Assembly: GCA_964603325.1 (NCBI GenBank)
Contig: CAZRUH010000005.1
Span: 1-32,383 of the forward strand
Reading direction: 5' to 3'
DNA length: 32,383 bases
DNA from: LSNR01 sp964603325
GTDB lineage: Bacteria; Patescibacteriota; Minisyncoccia; Moranbacterales; UBA9337
Positions 17,615-25,943 of the stretch are shown here, piece after piece. Below the pieces are notes generated by a model. It was not told where the DNA came from. It worked only from the letters and a program-made list of their open reading frames with translations, and ran no database searches. The stretch's first letter is position 1. Every line of letters starts with the position of its first letter. A program made the translations under genes and the position numbers.

Positions 17615-20113
17615 TTAAATTATTTCTTTAAACCTTGCCCTTTCCATTATCTCCTTATTTACTATAGCAACATCTCTCCCATACTTCAAACGAGAAATCT
17701 CTTTTAAATATTTGACTATTTCAGGGTTTCCATCACTTGGCGGATATGTTTTTATGTTAAAAGGCTTGGTAGTCTCATTATTTATCAACAATTTAACAAA
17801 TCCGTTATAATTATCAACATTAACCAAGTCCGTTGCCTTAAATATCGGCTCAAATTGTTTTTCTAAAAACTCCGCATCTTCCGGACCAACTCTAAACGCG
17901 CACAATGATCCCACATTGCCGAAAACCGCTTTGGAAATTTCCTCACTTAATTGACCGATAAACTGATGCGCAATAATTAAATTTAACTTATATTTTCTGG
18001 CCTCGGAAAGAATTTGCGATATTGAATCTGTGGTTACATTTTGAAATTCATCAATATACAGATAATAATCTTCTCTTTTTTCTTCAGGAATATTTACCCT
18101 GGACAATGATGCCATTAATATTTTTCCAACCATAACCATTCCCAAGAGATGGCTGTTTATTTCCCCTATTTTACCTTTAGATAAATTTATAAGCAAAATT
18201 TTCTTTTCATCCATAATTTTTCTAAAATTAAGAGTGCTTTTTTGCTGAGCAATTATGGAACGCATCATATCATTGGAAATAAAAGTTGTTAATTTTGAAG
18301 TAATATAAGGAACCATATTGGCCAAAGCCGCTTCTCCTCCCGCTTTTTCAGCTTCTTTAATCCAAAAATCTTTAACAACGGGATTGTTACAATGTTTTAA
18401 TTTCATTCTTCTAAAATCCTCATCGGCCAAAACTTTTGGTATTTCCATTAACGTTGACCCTGACTCCGGATGTTCCATTGCCAAAAGCATTGCATTCCTC
18501 GCATACTGCTCAAACATTGGACCTCCCGTTTGTTTTAAATCATAGAGTTTGTCAAAAATACTAATCATTTCATTAATCACAAAACTTTTTTCTTCCGGTT
18601 TTTCATATTCTAACATATTTAGTCCCAACGGTCGTTCCGTATCAGAAGGATCAAATATTATAACATCTTCCGCTCGTTCTTTGGGAACGGCTGTTAAAAT
18701 ATCTTCTACCGCGTCACCATGAGGATCAATGAAACAAACTCCTTTACCGTTACGCACATCTTGCTTTGCCATTTCCTGCAAAAAGGTGGATTTACCTGTG
18801 CCGGTTTGTCCAATCGTATAAAGATGCCTCCTTCTGTCATTATCGGAAATTCTTATTTCCGTATTTACTCCGCGATAATTATTGTAACCAAGTAAAATTC
18901 CTTCTTCGGGAATATCAACCGGTGGGGGTGCTGATCCGGACTTTAACCATTTTATTTTCGGAGTTTCCGTAGTAGAAATCGGAAAATGAAAAATACTTGC
19001 TATTTCCGCTGTGCTCAAAATTACACTGTTTTCCTTTTCAAAATTTCTAAAAATATAATTAAATGAAACTTCTTTTTCTTTTGTTCTTTTCTTCACCTGA
19101 AAGTAATTTATCTCTGAATTTTCAAACTGAGAAAATGAATTTTCCATTTGTGATAAAATTTCTTCCGCCCTTTCTTGCGTATCAGCAGATGCCAATAGCC
19201 TAATATTTGTATAAAAACCGGTTTTATTTGCCTTATCTTCAATGCTTTTAACCAATTCTTGCTCTTCAGGCGTTAATTGCACAATATTTTCATTATCTAC
19301 CGGAAACTCCTCACCACCACTTTTACTTGAACCAAATAAAATAGATACTATTTCATTGATTGCTCCAAAAAATCCCTTTACAAAACTTTTTGCAAAAGAA
19401 TTGGAATGAACATCTTTCAGTTGTTTGCCCTGTTGCATTTTATGAGCAATTGAATGACCCAATTTTTTCCACCTGTTTTTTGCGGGTACAATGACCAATT
19501 GAACGGCCGCGCCCTCCTTTTCCGTTTTAAATTTACTTAAAGAATTGGTTATTTCATTAAGAGGATCCACCTTCATATCTTCGTAAGTTTTTAACGGTAA
19601 AGCATACTTATTCTTTAATTCCAAAACAGCTGTTGCCGTAAAACTTTTCGGAGAAAAAATAGAATAATCGGAAACTTTTTCTATGGAAGCATTTGGGAAA
19701 AAACTGTGAATTTGCTTTTCTATGCTTTCTCTGAATTTTTTGGCAATAGCGACAAAAAAGAATATCTCTTCACTGTTGGACGGATTTGCTATTTCAAAAG
19801 ATATATAGGGAGCATTATAGAAAATACTCAGAAACCAATTGTTTTTTCTTTTAAGTTTTGCTAAAGTCGTTAACAATTGCTCCATTGCGCCAACTTCATC
19901 TTTCCAATCGCCCCCTTCTTTGGAAACATTCGTCACCTCATCACCACTTATTTTTGTTACCTTGATAATTTCCAAGTCCATATTCAAAGAATAGTTTATT
20001 TGGGCGCGAAATTTCAAAAAACTTCGCAACAACAAAAACAAGCCACTCACCAAAGATAGCGTCCCAAAAAATACAAGCGACCAATTGATAAAAACTTTCA
20101 ATACTTCCTCCAT
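17615..20113 (-). CDS. VirD4/TraG-like type IV secretion ATPase (coupling protein type)
   Basis: 832 residues. One membrane helix at about 8-30, then a beta-rich domain of about 370 residues unlike that of classical VirD4, then a hexameric-ATPase domain: Walker A GQTGTGKST at 435-443, FIDPHGD at 461-467, Walker B YYLYIDEFQN at 683-692, and the arginine/glutamine stretch LIIAHQFIGQL at 712-722. The all-alpha insertion between the Walker motifs (about 510-620) matches the TraM-recognition or TraD-type region. Coupling proteins bring DNA or protein substrates to the secretion channel and energise transfer. VirB4-, VirB6- or relaxase-like genes are absent from the window. It is encoded between an unknown gene (7-base gap) and the pilin. 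Confidence 0.85.
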   Translation of the reverse strand: MEEVLKVFINWSLVFFGTLSLVSGLFLLLRSFLKFRAQINYSLNMDLEIIKVTKISGDEVTNVSKEGGDWKDEVGAMEQLLTTLAKLKRKNNWFLSIFYNAPYISFEIANPSNSEEIFFFVAIAKKFRESIEKQIHSFFPNASIEKVSDYSIFSPKSFTATAVLELKNKYALPLKTYEDMKVDPLNEITNSLSKFKTEKEGAAVQLVIVPAKNRWKKLGHSIAHKMQQGKQLKDVHSNSFAKSFVKGFFGAINEIVSILFGSSKSGGEEFPVDNENIVQLTPEEQELVKSIEDKANKTGFYTNIRLLASADTQERAEEILSQMENSFSQFENSEINYFQVKKRTKEKEVSFNYIFRNFEKENSVILSTAEIASIFHFPISTTETPKIKWLKSGSAPPPVDIPEEGILLGYNNYRGVNTEIRISDNDRRRHLYTIGQTGTGKSTFLQEMAKQDVRNGKGVCFIDPHGDAVEDILTAVPKERAEDVIIFDPSDTERPLGLNMLEYEKPEEKSFVINEMISIFDKLYDLKQTGGPMFEQYARNAMLLAMEHPESGSTLMEIPKVLADEDFRRMKLKHCNNPVVKDFWIKEAEKAGGEAALANMVPYITSKLTTFISNDMMRSIIAQQKSTLNFRKIMDEKKILLINLSKGKIGEINSHLLGMVMVGKILMASLSRVNIPEEKREDYYLYIDEFQNVTTDSISQILSEARKYKLNLIIAHQFIGQLSEEISKAVFGNVGSLCAFRVGPEDAEFLEKQFEPIFKATDLVNVDNYNGFVKLLINNETTKPFNIKTYPPSDGNPEIVKYLKEISRLKYGRDVAIVNKEIMERARFKEII

Positions 20114-20120
20114 AAAAAAA

Positions 20121-20564
20121 CTAATATTCTTTTATTAATCCTTTTTCTATTAACATTTTTCGCAATTTATCCACTAAAAGACTGTCGTGTAATCTATCTA
20201 GAACATAATTATCATCTAGATGCTTGGCAACTTTGATAGCATAAACCACACTTTTGTTTGTTGCCAAGTCCACTAAGCTGTTAATTTGACTTTCTGCATC
20301 TACTTGTTTGGATATTTTCTTAGCATCCATCACTATTGATTCTTCATCTTGATTTGATTTGCCGGCTGTTTTTTTAATCTTGCCCAATATTCTGTGATAG
20401 GCAGACTCTTTTTCAGCAATTGCAACCTCGTCAAAGCGCTCACTCTCCTTTTCTAATATTTTTTTCTTAGATTTACCATTATTCTCTTTTTTTTCTGAAA
20501 CTAACTTTTTTTCTCCAATTTTTGCACTCTCACTACTTTGAATTATTGTTTTTTCATCAGACAT
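20121..20564 (-). CDS. Charged protein of unknown function in the secretion operon
   Basis: 147 residues, no membrane segment, not recognised. The first half (1-75) is low-complexity, rich in Lys, Glu and Ser, and probably disordered. The second half (about 85-147) reads as a compact helical domain: MDAKKISKQVDAESQINSLV, then a leucine-patterned stretch ending LRKMLIEKGLIKEY. The placement directly before the VirD4-like ATPase (7-base gap) suggests an accessory or regulatory subunit of that ATPase (inference from context only). Confidence 0.6.
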   Translation of the reverse strand: MSDEKTIIQSSESAKIGEKKLVSEKKENNGKSKKKILEKESERFDEVAIAEKESAYHRILGKIKKTAGKSNQDEESIVMDAKKISKQVDAESQINSLVDLATNKSVVYAIKVAKHLDDNYVLDRLHDSLLVDKLRKMLIEKGLIKEY

Positions 20565-20582
20565 ATTTTTAAAATTAAGTCT

Positions 20583-20888
20583 TTAAATTGCTTCCCTTAG
20601 CTCTTTTTTTAAGTCTTCAACGATTTTTTCCACCACAGCATTATAATTATCAATTTTGGTATTCAAAAAACTTTCAATATCCTCAGCGCTTGCCTCGCTT
20701 TCCAACATAAATCTAAATTCCTCGGCATTTTTATTATCCAATTTATCTATGGTTTCAACAAAAATTTTTTTTAAAAGCAGTTCTCCAATTTTTGCCAAAA
20801 CATCATCTCGTTTATCTTCGGGCAATTTATCCAATCCAAGTTCATTTAATATTTTTGTTGTTATATTGCTTTCATTTTTTTTATTCAT
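20583..20888 (-). CDS. Small helical protein, DUF5663-like
   Basis: 101 residues, acidic and entirely helical by pattern. ILNELGLDKLPEDKRDDVL at about 13-31 is followed by an LLKKIFVETIDKLD helix, and AEEFRFMLESEASAEDIESFL at about 55-75 resembles DUF5663 proteins seen in candidate-phyla genomes, which have no known function. The family name is from memory and moderately certain. It lies between the 1097-residue protein (15-base gap) and the charged unknown (18-base gap), within the secretion-type operon, so a soluble partner or chaperone role is conceivable. Confidence 0.6.
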   Translation of the reverse strand: MNKKNESNITTKILNELGLDKLPEDKRDDVLAKIGELLLKKIFVETIDKLDNKNAEEFRFMLESEASAEDIESFLNTKIDNYNAVVEKIVEDLKKELREAI

Positions 20889-20903
20889 ATTTTTGTTTTA
20901 AAA

Positions 20904-23900
20904 TTATTTCTTAGAAACGATATCGTTTAAATCTTTTTTTACTTCATCCAGCAATCCTCTGTCGTAAGCAAATTTTGTTAATCTTAACAACCACTTATCA
21001 ACATTTTCTCCCGGTTTGGCAAATAATGAAAACTTCTTTGACATTTCTGAATAGAATTCTCTAAAATTCTCATTTAATTCCGATGTTGCCAAATGGTTTT
21101 TCATTTCATTCCATTTATGTACATTAAAGCCTGCCAATTCACTTTTTAAATCTCTGGCTTCATAATTTATAACACTTGCCAAATAATCAATATAATCCTC
21201 TCCCGACATTTCAGCCAAACTCATATTTTTTGGCAATTTATCAAAGTCAATTTGACGAAAAAATTCCCCCAAAGTAATCTTTGAAGGATCCAGCGCTTTT
21301 TCACCGAACATTCCCCACAATCTTTTAATTCTTATATCGGTAATATTGGCAACGGGAACATCATTTAAACGAGCATATTGAGCGGGCGTAAAACCTAATC
21401 CATAAGCAATTTTTAATTCCGATCCGGTTATATTTCTATGGGCGATTAAATTTGGATTAAGTATCTCTTTTTTAATTTCTTTTCCGGATATTGCCTCAGT
21501 GCGATCATTTGTTTGGATATTCTCCTTAACATCGGCGGAATTAACCACTTTAACATTTTCTTGCACATTATGTTCAACACTATGCGTATCACTCAAGTTC
21601 TCATCGCCCAAAGGTCTTGGTTCCAATATATCATCTTTGTTGGAAGTATTTTCAATATGTTCATAATCACCACCATGATTATGATTGGGAATAATTTCAT
21701 CTTTGCGATAATAATTATCCATTAACTTTTTTATTTTCTCATCATTAACGCTTCCATGGGTTTCATTTTGCACATTACCAAGTTGATGATCTTGTTGCTG
21801 AATATGATAATTATCGCCTTTAAAATATTTGCTCAATAGGTCAGCGCCAACAAAAGTTCCCAAAGCCATCCCACCGGCCATAATCGTTCGCCAATTTCGC
21901 CAATATTTCTCATTCTGTATTCTTTCACTCAGTTCTTCATTTTTTTGTGTTAACCATCTATCCAACTCATCTATATTTTTTCCGGATTCAAAAGTGGCAC
22001 CATAAGATCTAAGAACTTTCTTGATTTCTTTCTCATCTTGACTCATTCTTTTTTTCTCCGCCATAACTTCCAAAAATTGTTTATATCCGACAGCGGAAAC
22101 AGCCACCGAAAAAACCTTAAATGCGGGATTTCCAATCATCCCAAATTCCTTCAACATCTTGCCCGTAATTAACATCCCTGAAACAATTCCAACCCCCTTA
22201 GTTAAACCCTTAAAGCCAAACAATTCCGATATTTTGTCTCCCGGCCATTTTCTCATTTTTCTATATCTATCCACCGCTCCGAGTATAAACTTTTTAAAAA
22301 CTTCATACTCGGGATTATTCTCCATAGCTATATCAAGTCTGTCATTACGCCATCTTAATTGTTCATACACTTGAAACTCGTATGCCAAAATCTCCGCATC
22401 CTCTCTGTCTTTGACGGCTTCCAACTCTAAAATTGCCTTTTTATAATTCTCTCTGGCCTTTTCATAATCTTTTTTGTAAAATTCCAATTCTTTTTCAAAG
22501 CCATCCATTTTAAATGTTTTGCCAAAAAAGCGTCTAATCCCGCCGAGTCTTCTATCCATTTGATAGTCCTTTTCCAAATATTTTTTTCTTGCTTGATTTG
22601 ATTGTTCTCCAAGCAACATCAAAACCCTGTCTTTTAATTTCGCTTTGTTATATGCTTCCTGTAAATTTTTTGACACTGACATTTTTCCCGTGATAATATC
22701 TTTAACTTCAGGATTGTTTTCAATGATACTGTTTAATTTTTTTTCCAACTCATTATCAACTGCTTTAATATTCCTCCGTTCTGTTATTTCCGCATCGTCC
22801 TTGTTTGCGACCGGTTTTCGCTCCTTTTGAATACTTCTTTTTGCATCTCGCCCATCAGCTCCTCCCGGAGATATTATTTCTTTTTCTTTTTCTTTTTTAT
22901 TTTTTCCCTCCATTCCCACTTCTTTACTTGGATTGCTCTCCTCATCAATAATATTATTCGCGCTTCCATCTTCAGTTTTCATTTTCTTTACACTTCCTTC
23001 TCCCTTTTTAACCGCTTTTATTTTTTTTGGTTTACCCTCAACATATAATCTTCTTACAAATCCTTTTTTATTAACCAATTCTTTAAACTCGGAAACGGTA
23101 ATTTTTTTCCTCTCTCCGTTTATTGATATAAGAACTTTATCATCCTCCTCATTGTTTTTCACCAAATAATTAAGCAAAGTAAACTCTTCTGAAACTACCT
23201 CTTTACCATCAATTTCTCTTTTTAAAATATACTTTTCTCCCTTTTCTCCATAAACCCCAAAAAAACCTTCTTTTCTTTTTCTTTTTGCCTTTCTATTTCT
23301 TTCGGCAATAACATCAATATCTCTCACAATAAAATCAATATCTTTTCTTTTCACCTTGACTTTATAAAAAACATCAGGTGTTATTTCCTCTTTTTTAATG
23401 TTTTCCAATCCTTTCACCACTTCATCCAACCTCTCTTTGTATCTATCTCTGATTTCTTTTTTGGCTATATCTTCAATTGATGATAAACCTTTTCGGTACC
23501 AAAAAATTATATGATTAATATCAGCTTTGATTTTATTTTTATAATTTTTGTGTCTTCCATTTATAGTGTATTCATTGCTAAATTTTTTGAAAGACTTGTC
23601 TTGCTTATTTCCCTTGTCATCATAAAAAACAACTCTAACACCATCCTCACTAACAATATATTTTTCAACTATAATTGTTCCCTTGTTTGTATACAAAACT
23701 CGACCTTCTTTGGCAAACTTTCTGGCTTCTTGCAATTGCGCATTCTCTATTTTTGATCTCTCGCCGTCAATATCTTTTGCAGATAATTCTTTAACTTCTC
23801 CATCATCCTTTTCTTTTTTTGCGCCAACATTAAAAAAAACTTCTCTAACACTATTTTTGAATCCTTCTGAAACGGTAAAATTATCTATGCTTTTTAGTTT

Positions 23901-24197
23901 TCCGAGCGCACTGTTTACTTTTTTCTTAAACTTTTCTAATGAAATTTCTTCTTCACCGGACAGATTTATAACTATTTCTTGTAATTTTTTGAAACTTTTT
24001 AAAGCTCTCTGTTGAGGATCTTTCCTATAACTTCCGACCGCCTTTTTAAAAAAATATTCATTATCCGCAAACAGCTCCTCTATCCAAAGTGCGGGACTCT
24101 TCTTTTCCTCTTGTTTATTTTCTTGTTTGTTCTTCACTCCAAGTATTTCTTTTTCATCCAAATCTTTAATTTGTTGTCCGTTTTCTTTTTTCGCCAT
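20904..24197 (-). CDS. Large multidomain protein of unknown function, first gene of the secretion operon
   Basis: 1097 residues from ATG 24197; I do not recognise the family. Residues 1-140 are charged and helical. About 160-385 is beta-rich with two similar halves (RVLYTNKGTIIVEKYIVSEDGVRVVFYDD and FFGVYGEKGEKYILKREIDGK each followed by SF/EEF). 390-480 is a Lys/Glu-rich linker, and 480-640 a coiled-coil-like stretch. Hydrophobic segments lie at about 663-683, 689-707 and 769-787, then a His/Asn-rich linker (795-900). The C-terminal helical domain of about 180 residues contains GLGFTPAQYARLNDV. An upstream in-frame TTG (24254) lies inside the promoter between its -35 and -10, so the ATG is preferred. 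Co-transcription with the VirD4-like ATPase and pilin suggests a structural or scaffold component (inference). Confidence 0.7.
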   Translation of the reverse strand: MAKKENGQQIKDLDEKEILGVKNKQENKQEEKKSPALWIEELFADNEYFFKKAVGSYRKDPQQRALKSFKKLQEIVINLSGEEEISLEKFKKKVNSALGKLKSIDNFTVSEGFKNSVREVFFNVGAKKEKDDGEVKELSAKDIDGERSKIENAQLQEARKFAKEGRVLYTNKGTIIVEKYIVSEDGVRVVFYDDKGNKQDKSFKKFSNEYTINGRHKNYKNKIKADINHIIFWYRKGLSSIEDIAKKEIRDRYKERLDEVVKGLENIKKEEITPDVFYKVKVKRKDIDFIVRDIDVIAERNRKAKRKRKEGFFGVYGEKGEKYILKREIDGKEVVSEEFTLLNYLVKNNEEDDKVLISINGERKKITVSEFKELVNKKGFVRRLYVEGKPKKIKAVKKGEGSVKKMKTEDGSANNIIDEESNPSKEVGMEGKNKKEKEKEIISPGGADGRDAKRSIQKERKPVANKDDAEITERRNIKAVDNELEKKLNSIIENNPEVKDIITGKMSVSKNLQEAYNKAKLKDRVLMLLGEQSNQARKKYLEKDYQMDRRLGGIRRFFGKTFKMDGFEKELEFYKKDYEKARENYKKAILELEAVKDREDAEILAYEFQVYEQLRWRNDRLDIAMENNPEYEVFKKFILGAVDRYRKMRKWPGDKISELFGFKGLTKGVGIVSGMLITGKMLKEFGMIGNPAFKVFSVAVSAVGYKQFLEVMAEKKRMSQDEKEIKKVLRSYGATFESGKNIDELDRWLTQKNEELSERIQNEKYWRNWRTIMAGGMALGTFVGADLLSKYFKGDNYHIQQQDHQLGNVQNETHGSVNDEKIKKLMDNYYRKDEIIPNHNHGGDYEHIENTSNKDDILEPRPLGDENLSDTHSVEHNVQENVKVVNSADVKENIQTNDRTEAISGKEIKKEILNPNLIAHRNITGSELKIAYGLGFTPAQYARLNDVPVANITDIRIKRLWGMFGEKALDPSKITLGEFFRQIDFDKLPKNMSLAEMSGEDYIDYLASVINYEARDLKSELAGFNVHKWNEMKNHLATSELNENFREFYSEMSKKFSLFAKPGENVDKWLLRLTKFAYDRGLLDEVKKDLNDIVSKK

Positions 24198-24233
24198 AAT
24201 TTTATAATTAAAAGTATTCCTTTTGATTTTCAA

Positions 24234-24262
24234 ATTATACCACAACTTTATCAATTAGACAA
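24234..24262 (-). promoter_or_regulatory. Strong sigma-70-type promoter for the minus-strand secretion operon
   Basis: On the minus strand TTGTCT (24257-24262) and a perfect TATAAT (24234-24239) are separated by exactly 17 bases. Transcription would begin near 24227, about 30 bases before ATG 24197. The alternative TTG start at 24254 falls upstream of the -10 box and would not be on the transcript. No Shine-Dalgarno is seen. Confidence 0.65.
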
Positions 24263-24275
24263 AAAGTGTTATTAT

Positions 24276-24281
24276 TATAAT
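24276..24281 (+). promoter_or_regulatory. Candidate -10 box for the plus-strand glycosyltransferase pair
   Basis: A perfect TATAAT lies about 36 bases before the ATG at 24317. No convincing -35 is present: the best options in the 15-18 base window are TTAGAC-like. It lies back to back with the minus-strand promoter, whose -35 box is about 14 bases away, so the two promoters share a control region of under 50 bases. Confidence 0.45.
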
Positions 24282-24316
24282 CGGTAATGATTTTTAAAAT
24301 TAAAAAATAACAAAAA

Positions 24317-25933
24317 ATGAAAACAAAAACCATAGGAAAAATAATTCCTCTTATACTGATATTTGTCTTGGCTGTTTTTGTGCGTTTGTACAATATCAAT
24401 TTTGTTCCGAGCGGAGTCTATCCTGATGAAGCGGTTAATGGCATAGACGCCTTAAAAACTTTCTATTCCGGAAATTATAAATGGTTCTACACCGACAACA
24501 ACGGACGAGAGGGATTGTTTATGAATTTAATAGCGCTATCCTATCATTTGTTTGGAATAAGTATATTGGGATTAAAATTTCCCTCCATAGTTTTCGGCTC
24601 CCTATCTGTTTTGGGAAGTTATTTTCTTACTAAAGAACTGTTTCGCAGTCATAGGGCGGGACTTCTTGTGGCATTTTTTATCGCCACATCTTTTTGGTCA
24701 ATAAATTTTTCTCGTATCGCATTTCGCGCAATTATGCTTCCCACCATTTTAACTTTCTCCTTTTATTTTCTTTTTCGCGGAATCAGAAATAATAAGTCTT
24801 TTAAACTTGAAAAAATAAAACAATTCTTTTATTTTTCTTTATCGGGCTTTATTTTCGGTGTGGGATTACATACCTATATTGCCTTTCGTATTGCGCCGGC
24901 GATTTTATTTATCTTATTCGTGGCCCTTTGGATAACCAAGAAAAATTTTTTAAAAGATTATTGGTTACCCGGTTTGTTTTTTATAATATTTTCAATAATT
25001 TCAATGTCCCCGATGCTCTTGGATTTTTATCACCACCCCGAGCATTTAACTTCTCGTTCCGGAGAAATTTCCATTTTCTCTTCGGCTATGAATCACGGAC
25101 ATTTTTTAAAAACAGCCGGAAAAAGTTTAGGATTAAGTCTAGTTAAGTATTCTTTTTGGGGTGATCAAAATTGGAGACATAACTACCCCCCATATCCAAT
25201 TCTTAATCCACTATTGGGAGTGGCGTTTTTGATTGGCTTAATATATATAATATCAAAATGGTTTCATTTGTTATTTTTGAGATTTAAACATAATATAAGA
25301 GATCGCAAATTTTATGTTTACAGCTTTCTTTTGGCTTGGTTTTTTGGAATGCTATCTCCGGAATTTTTAAGCGCCGAGGGCTTGCCTCACGCTCTTCGCG
25401 CCATAGGAACACTTCCGCCAACCTATATGATTGTAGCTATTCCTTTTCTTTGGACTTTTGGAAAAATTGACAATCTTAAAAATCAACATGGATTTAGATC
25501 TATTGTCATATCATCCATATTTATAATTTTATTGTTTATCGGAGTCAGCAATATTATAAAATATCACTATTTTTGGGCGAAAAACAAGCATCAAGCGATC
25601 GCTTTTGAATCAAGTTTGATGAATGTTTCCGATTATTTAAAAACTTTACCAAAAAATAAAAAGAAAATTATCATAGCCGGAAATATGCAAATTATTCCGA
25701 TAAAACTGTTTAACTATAAAATGCCAAACACCTACAGAATACATCCGGATAACTTAAATCACATTACCTCCAAGTTGCCAAAATCGTTTTCAGACGGTTA
25801 TATATTTATTTTAACCGATAATCAAAAATGGATTGTAGATAAACTTATTAATACTTATCCAAATTTAAAATTTAAAAAATTTAAAAAAGTAATCAATGAG
25901 CAACCGCAAACTATTTGGACGGTTCAAAAATAA
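24317..25933 (+). CDS. GT-C membrane glycosyltransferase (family 39/ArnT-like)
   Basis: 538 residues with about ten hydrophobic segments. The first membrane helix (9-25) is followed at once by an extracytoplasmic loop carrying GVYPDEAVNG, with Asp37 and Glu38 in the position of the catalytic acid pair of GT-C enzymes such as PMT, ArnT and oligosaccharyltransferases, which transfer a sugar from a polyprenyl-phosphate donor outside the membrane. GREGLFMNLIALSYHLFG and the ALRAIGTLPP stretch fit the family. The last 110 residues are a soluble domain. The acceptor (protein, lipid or glycan) cannot be told. It starts the plus-strand pair and is followed after 10 bases by a second GT-C gene. Confidence 0.82.
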   Translation: MKTKTIGKIIPLILIFVLAVFVRLYNINFVPSGVYPDEAVNGIDALKTFYSGNYKWFYTDNNGREGLFMNLIALSYHLFGISILGLKFPSIVFGSLSVLGSYFLTKELFRSHRAGLLVAFFIATSFWSINFSRIAFRAIMLPTILTFSFYFLFRGIRNNKSFKLEKIKQFFYFSLSGFIFGVGLHTYIAFRIAPAILFILFVALWITKKNFLKDYWLPGLFFIIFSIISMSPMLLDFYHHPEHLTSRSGEISIFSSAMNHGHFLKTAGKSLGLSLVKYSFWGDQNWRHNYPPYPILNPLLGVAFLIGLIYIISKWFHLLFLRFKHNIRDRKFYVYSFLLAWFFGMLSPEFLSAEGLPHALRAIGTLPPTYMIVAIPFLWTFGKIDNLKNQHGFRSIVISSIFIILLFIGVSNIIKYHYFWAKNKHQAIAFESSLMNVSDYLKTLPKNKKKIIIAGNMQIIPIKLFNYKMPNTYRIHPDNLNHITSKLPKSFSDGYIFILTDNQKWIVDKLINTYPNLKFKKFKKVINEQPQTIWTVQK

Positions 25934-25943
25934 TTTTAAACAT

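Noticed and set aside
24198..24254. TTG start that would lengthen the large unknown protein by 19 residues
   Set aside because: It lies between the -35 and -10 boxes of a well-formed promoter, so it would not be transcribed; ATG 24197 follows the predicted RNA start by about 30 bases.
25896..25943. Earlier ATG for the second GT-C glycosyltransferase
   Set aside because: It would overlap the preceding gene by 38 bases and add residues that are just that gene's end read in another frame; ATG 25944 sits ten bases after the stop and directly before the first helix.
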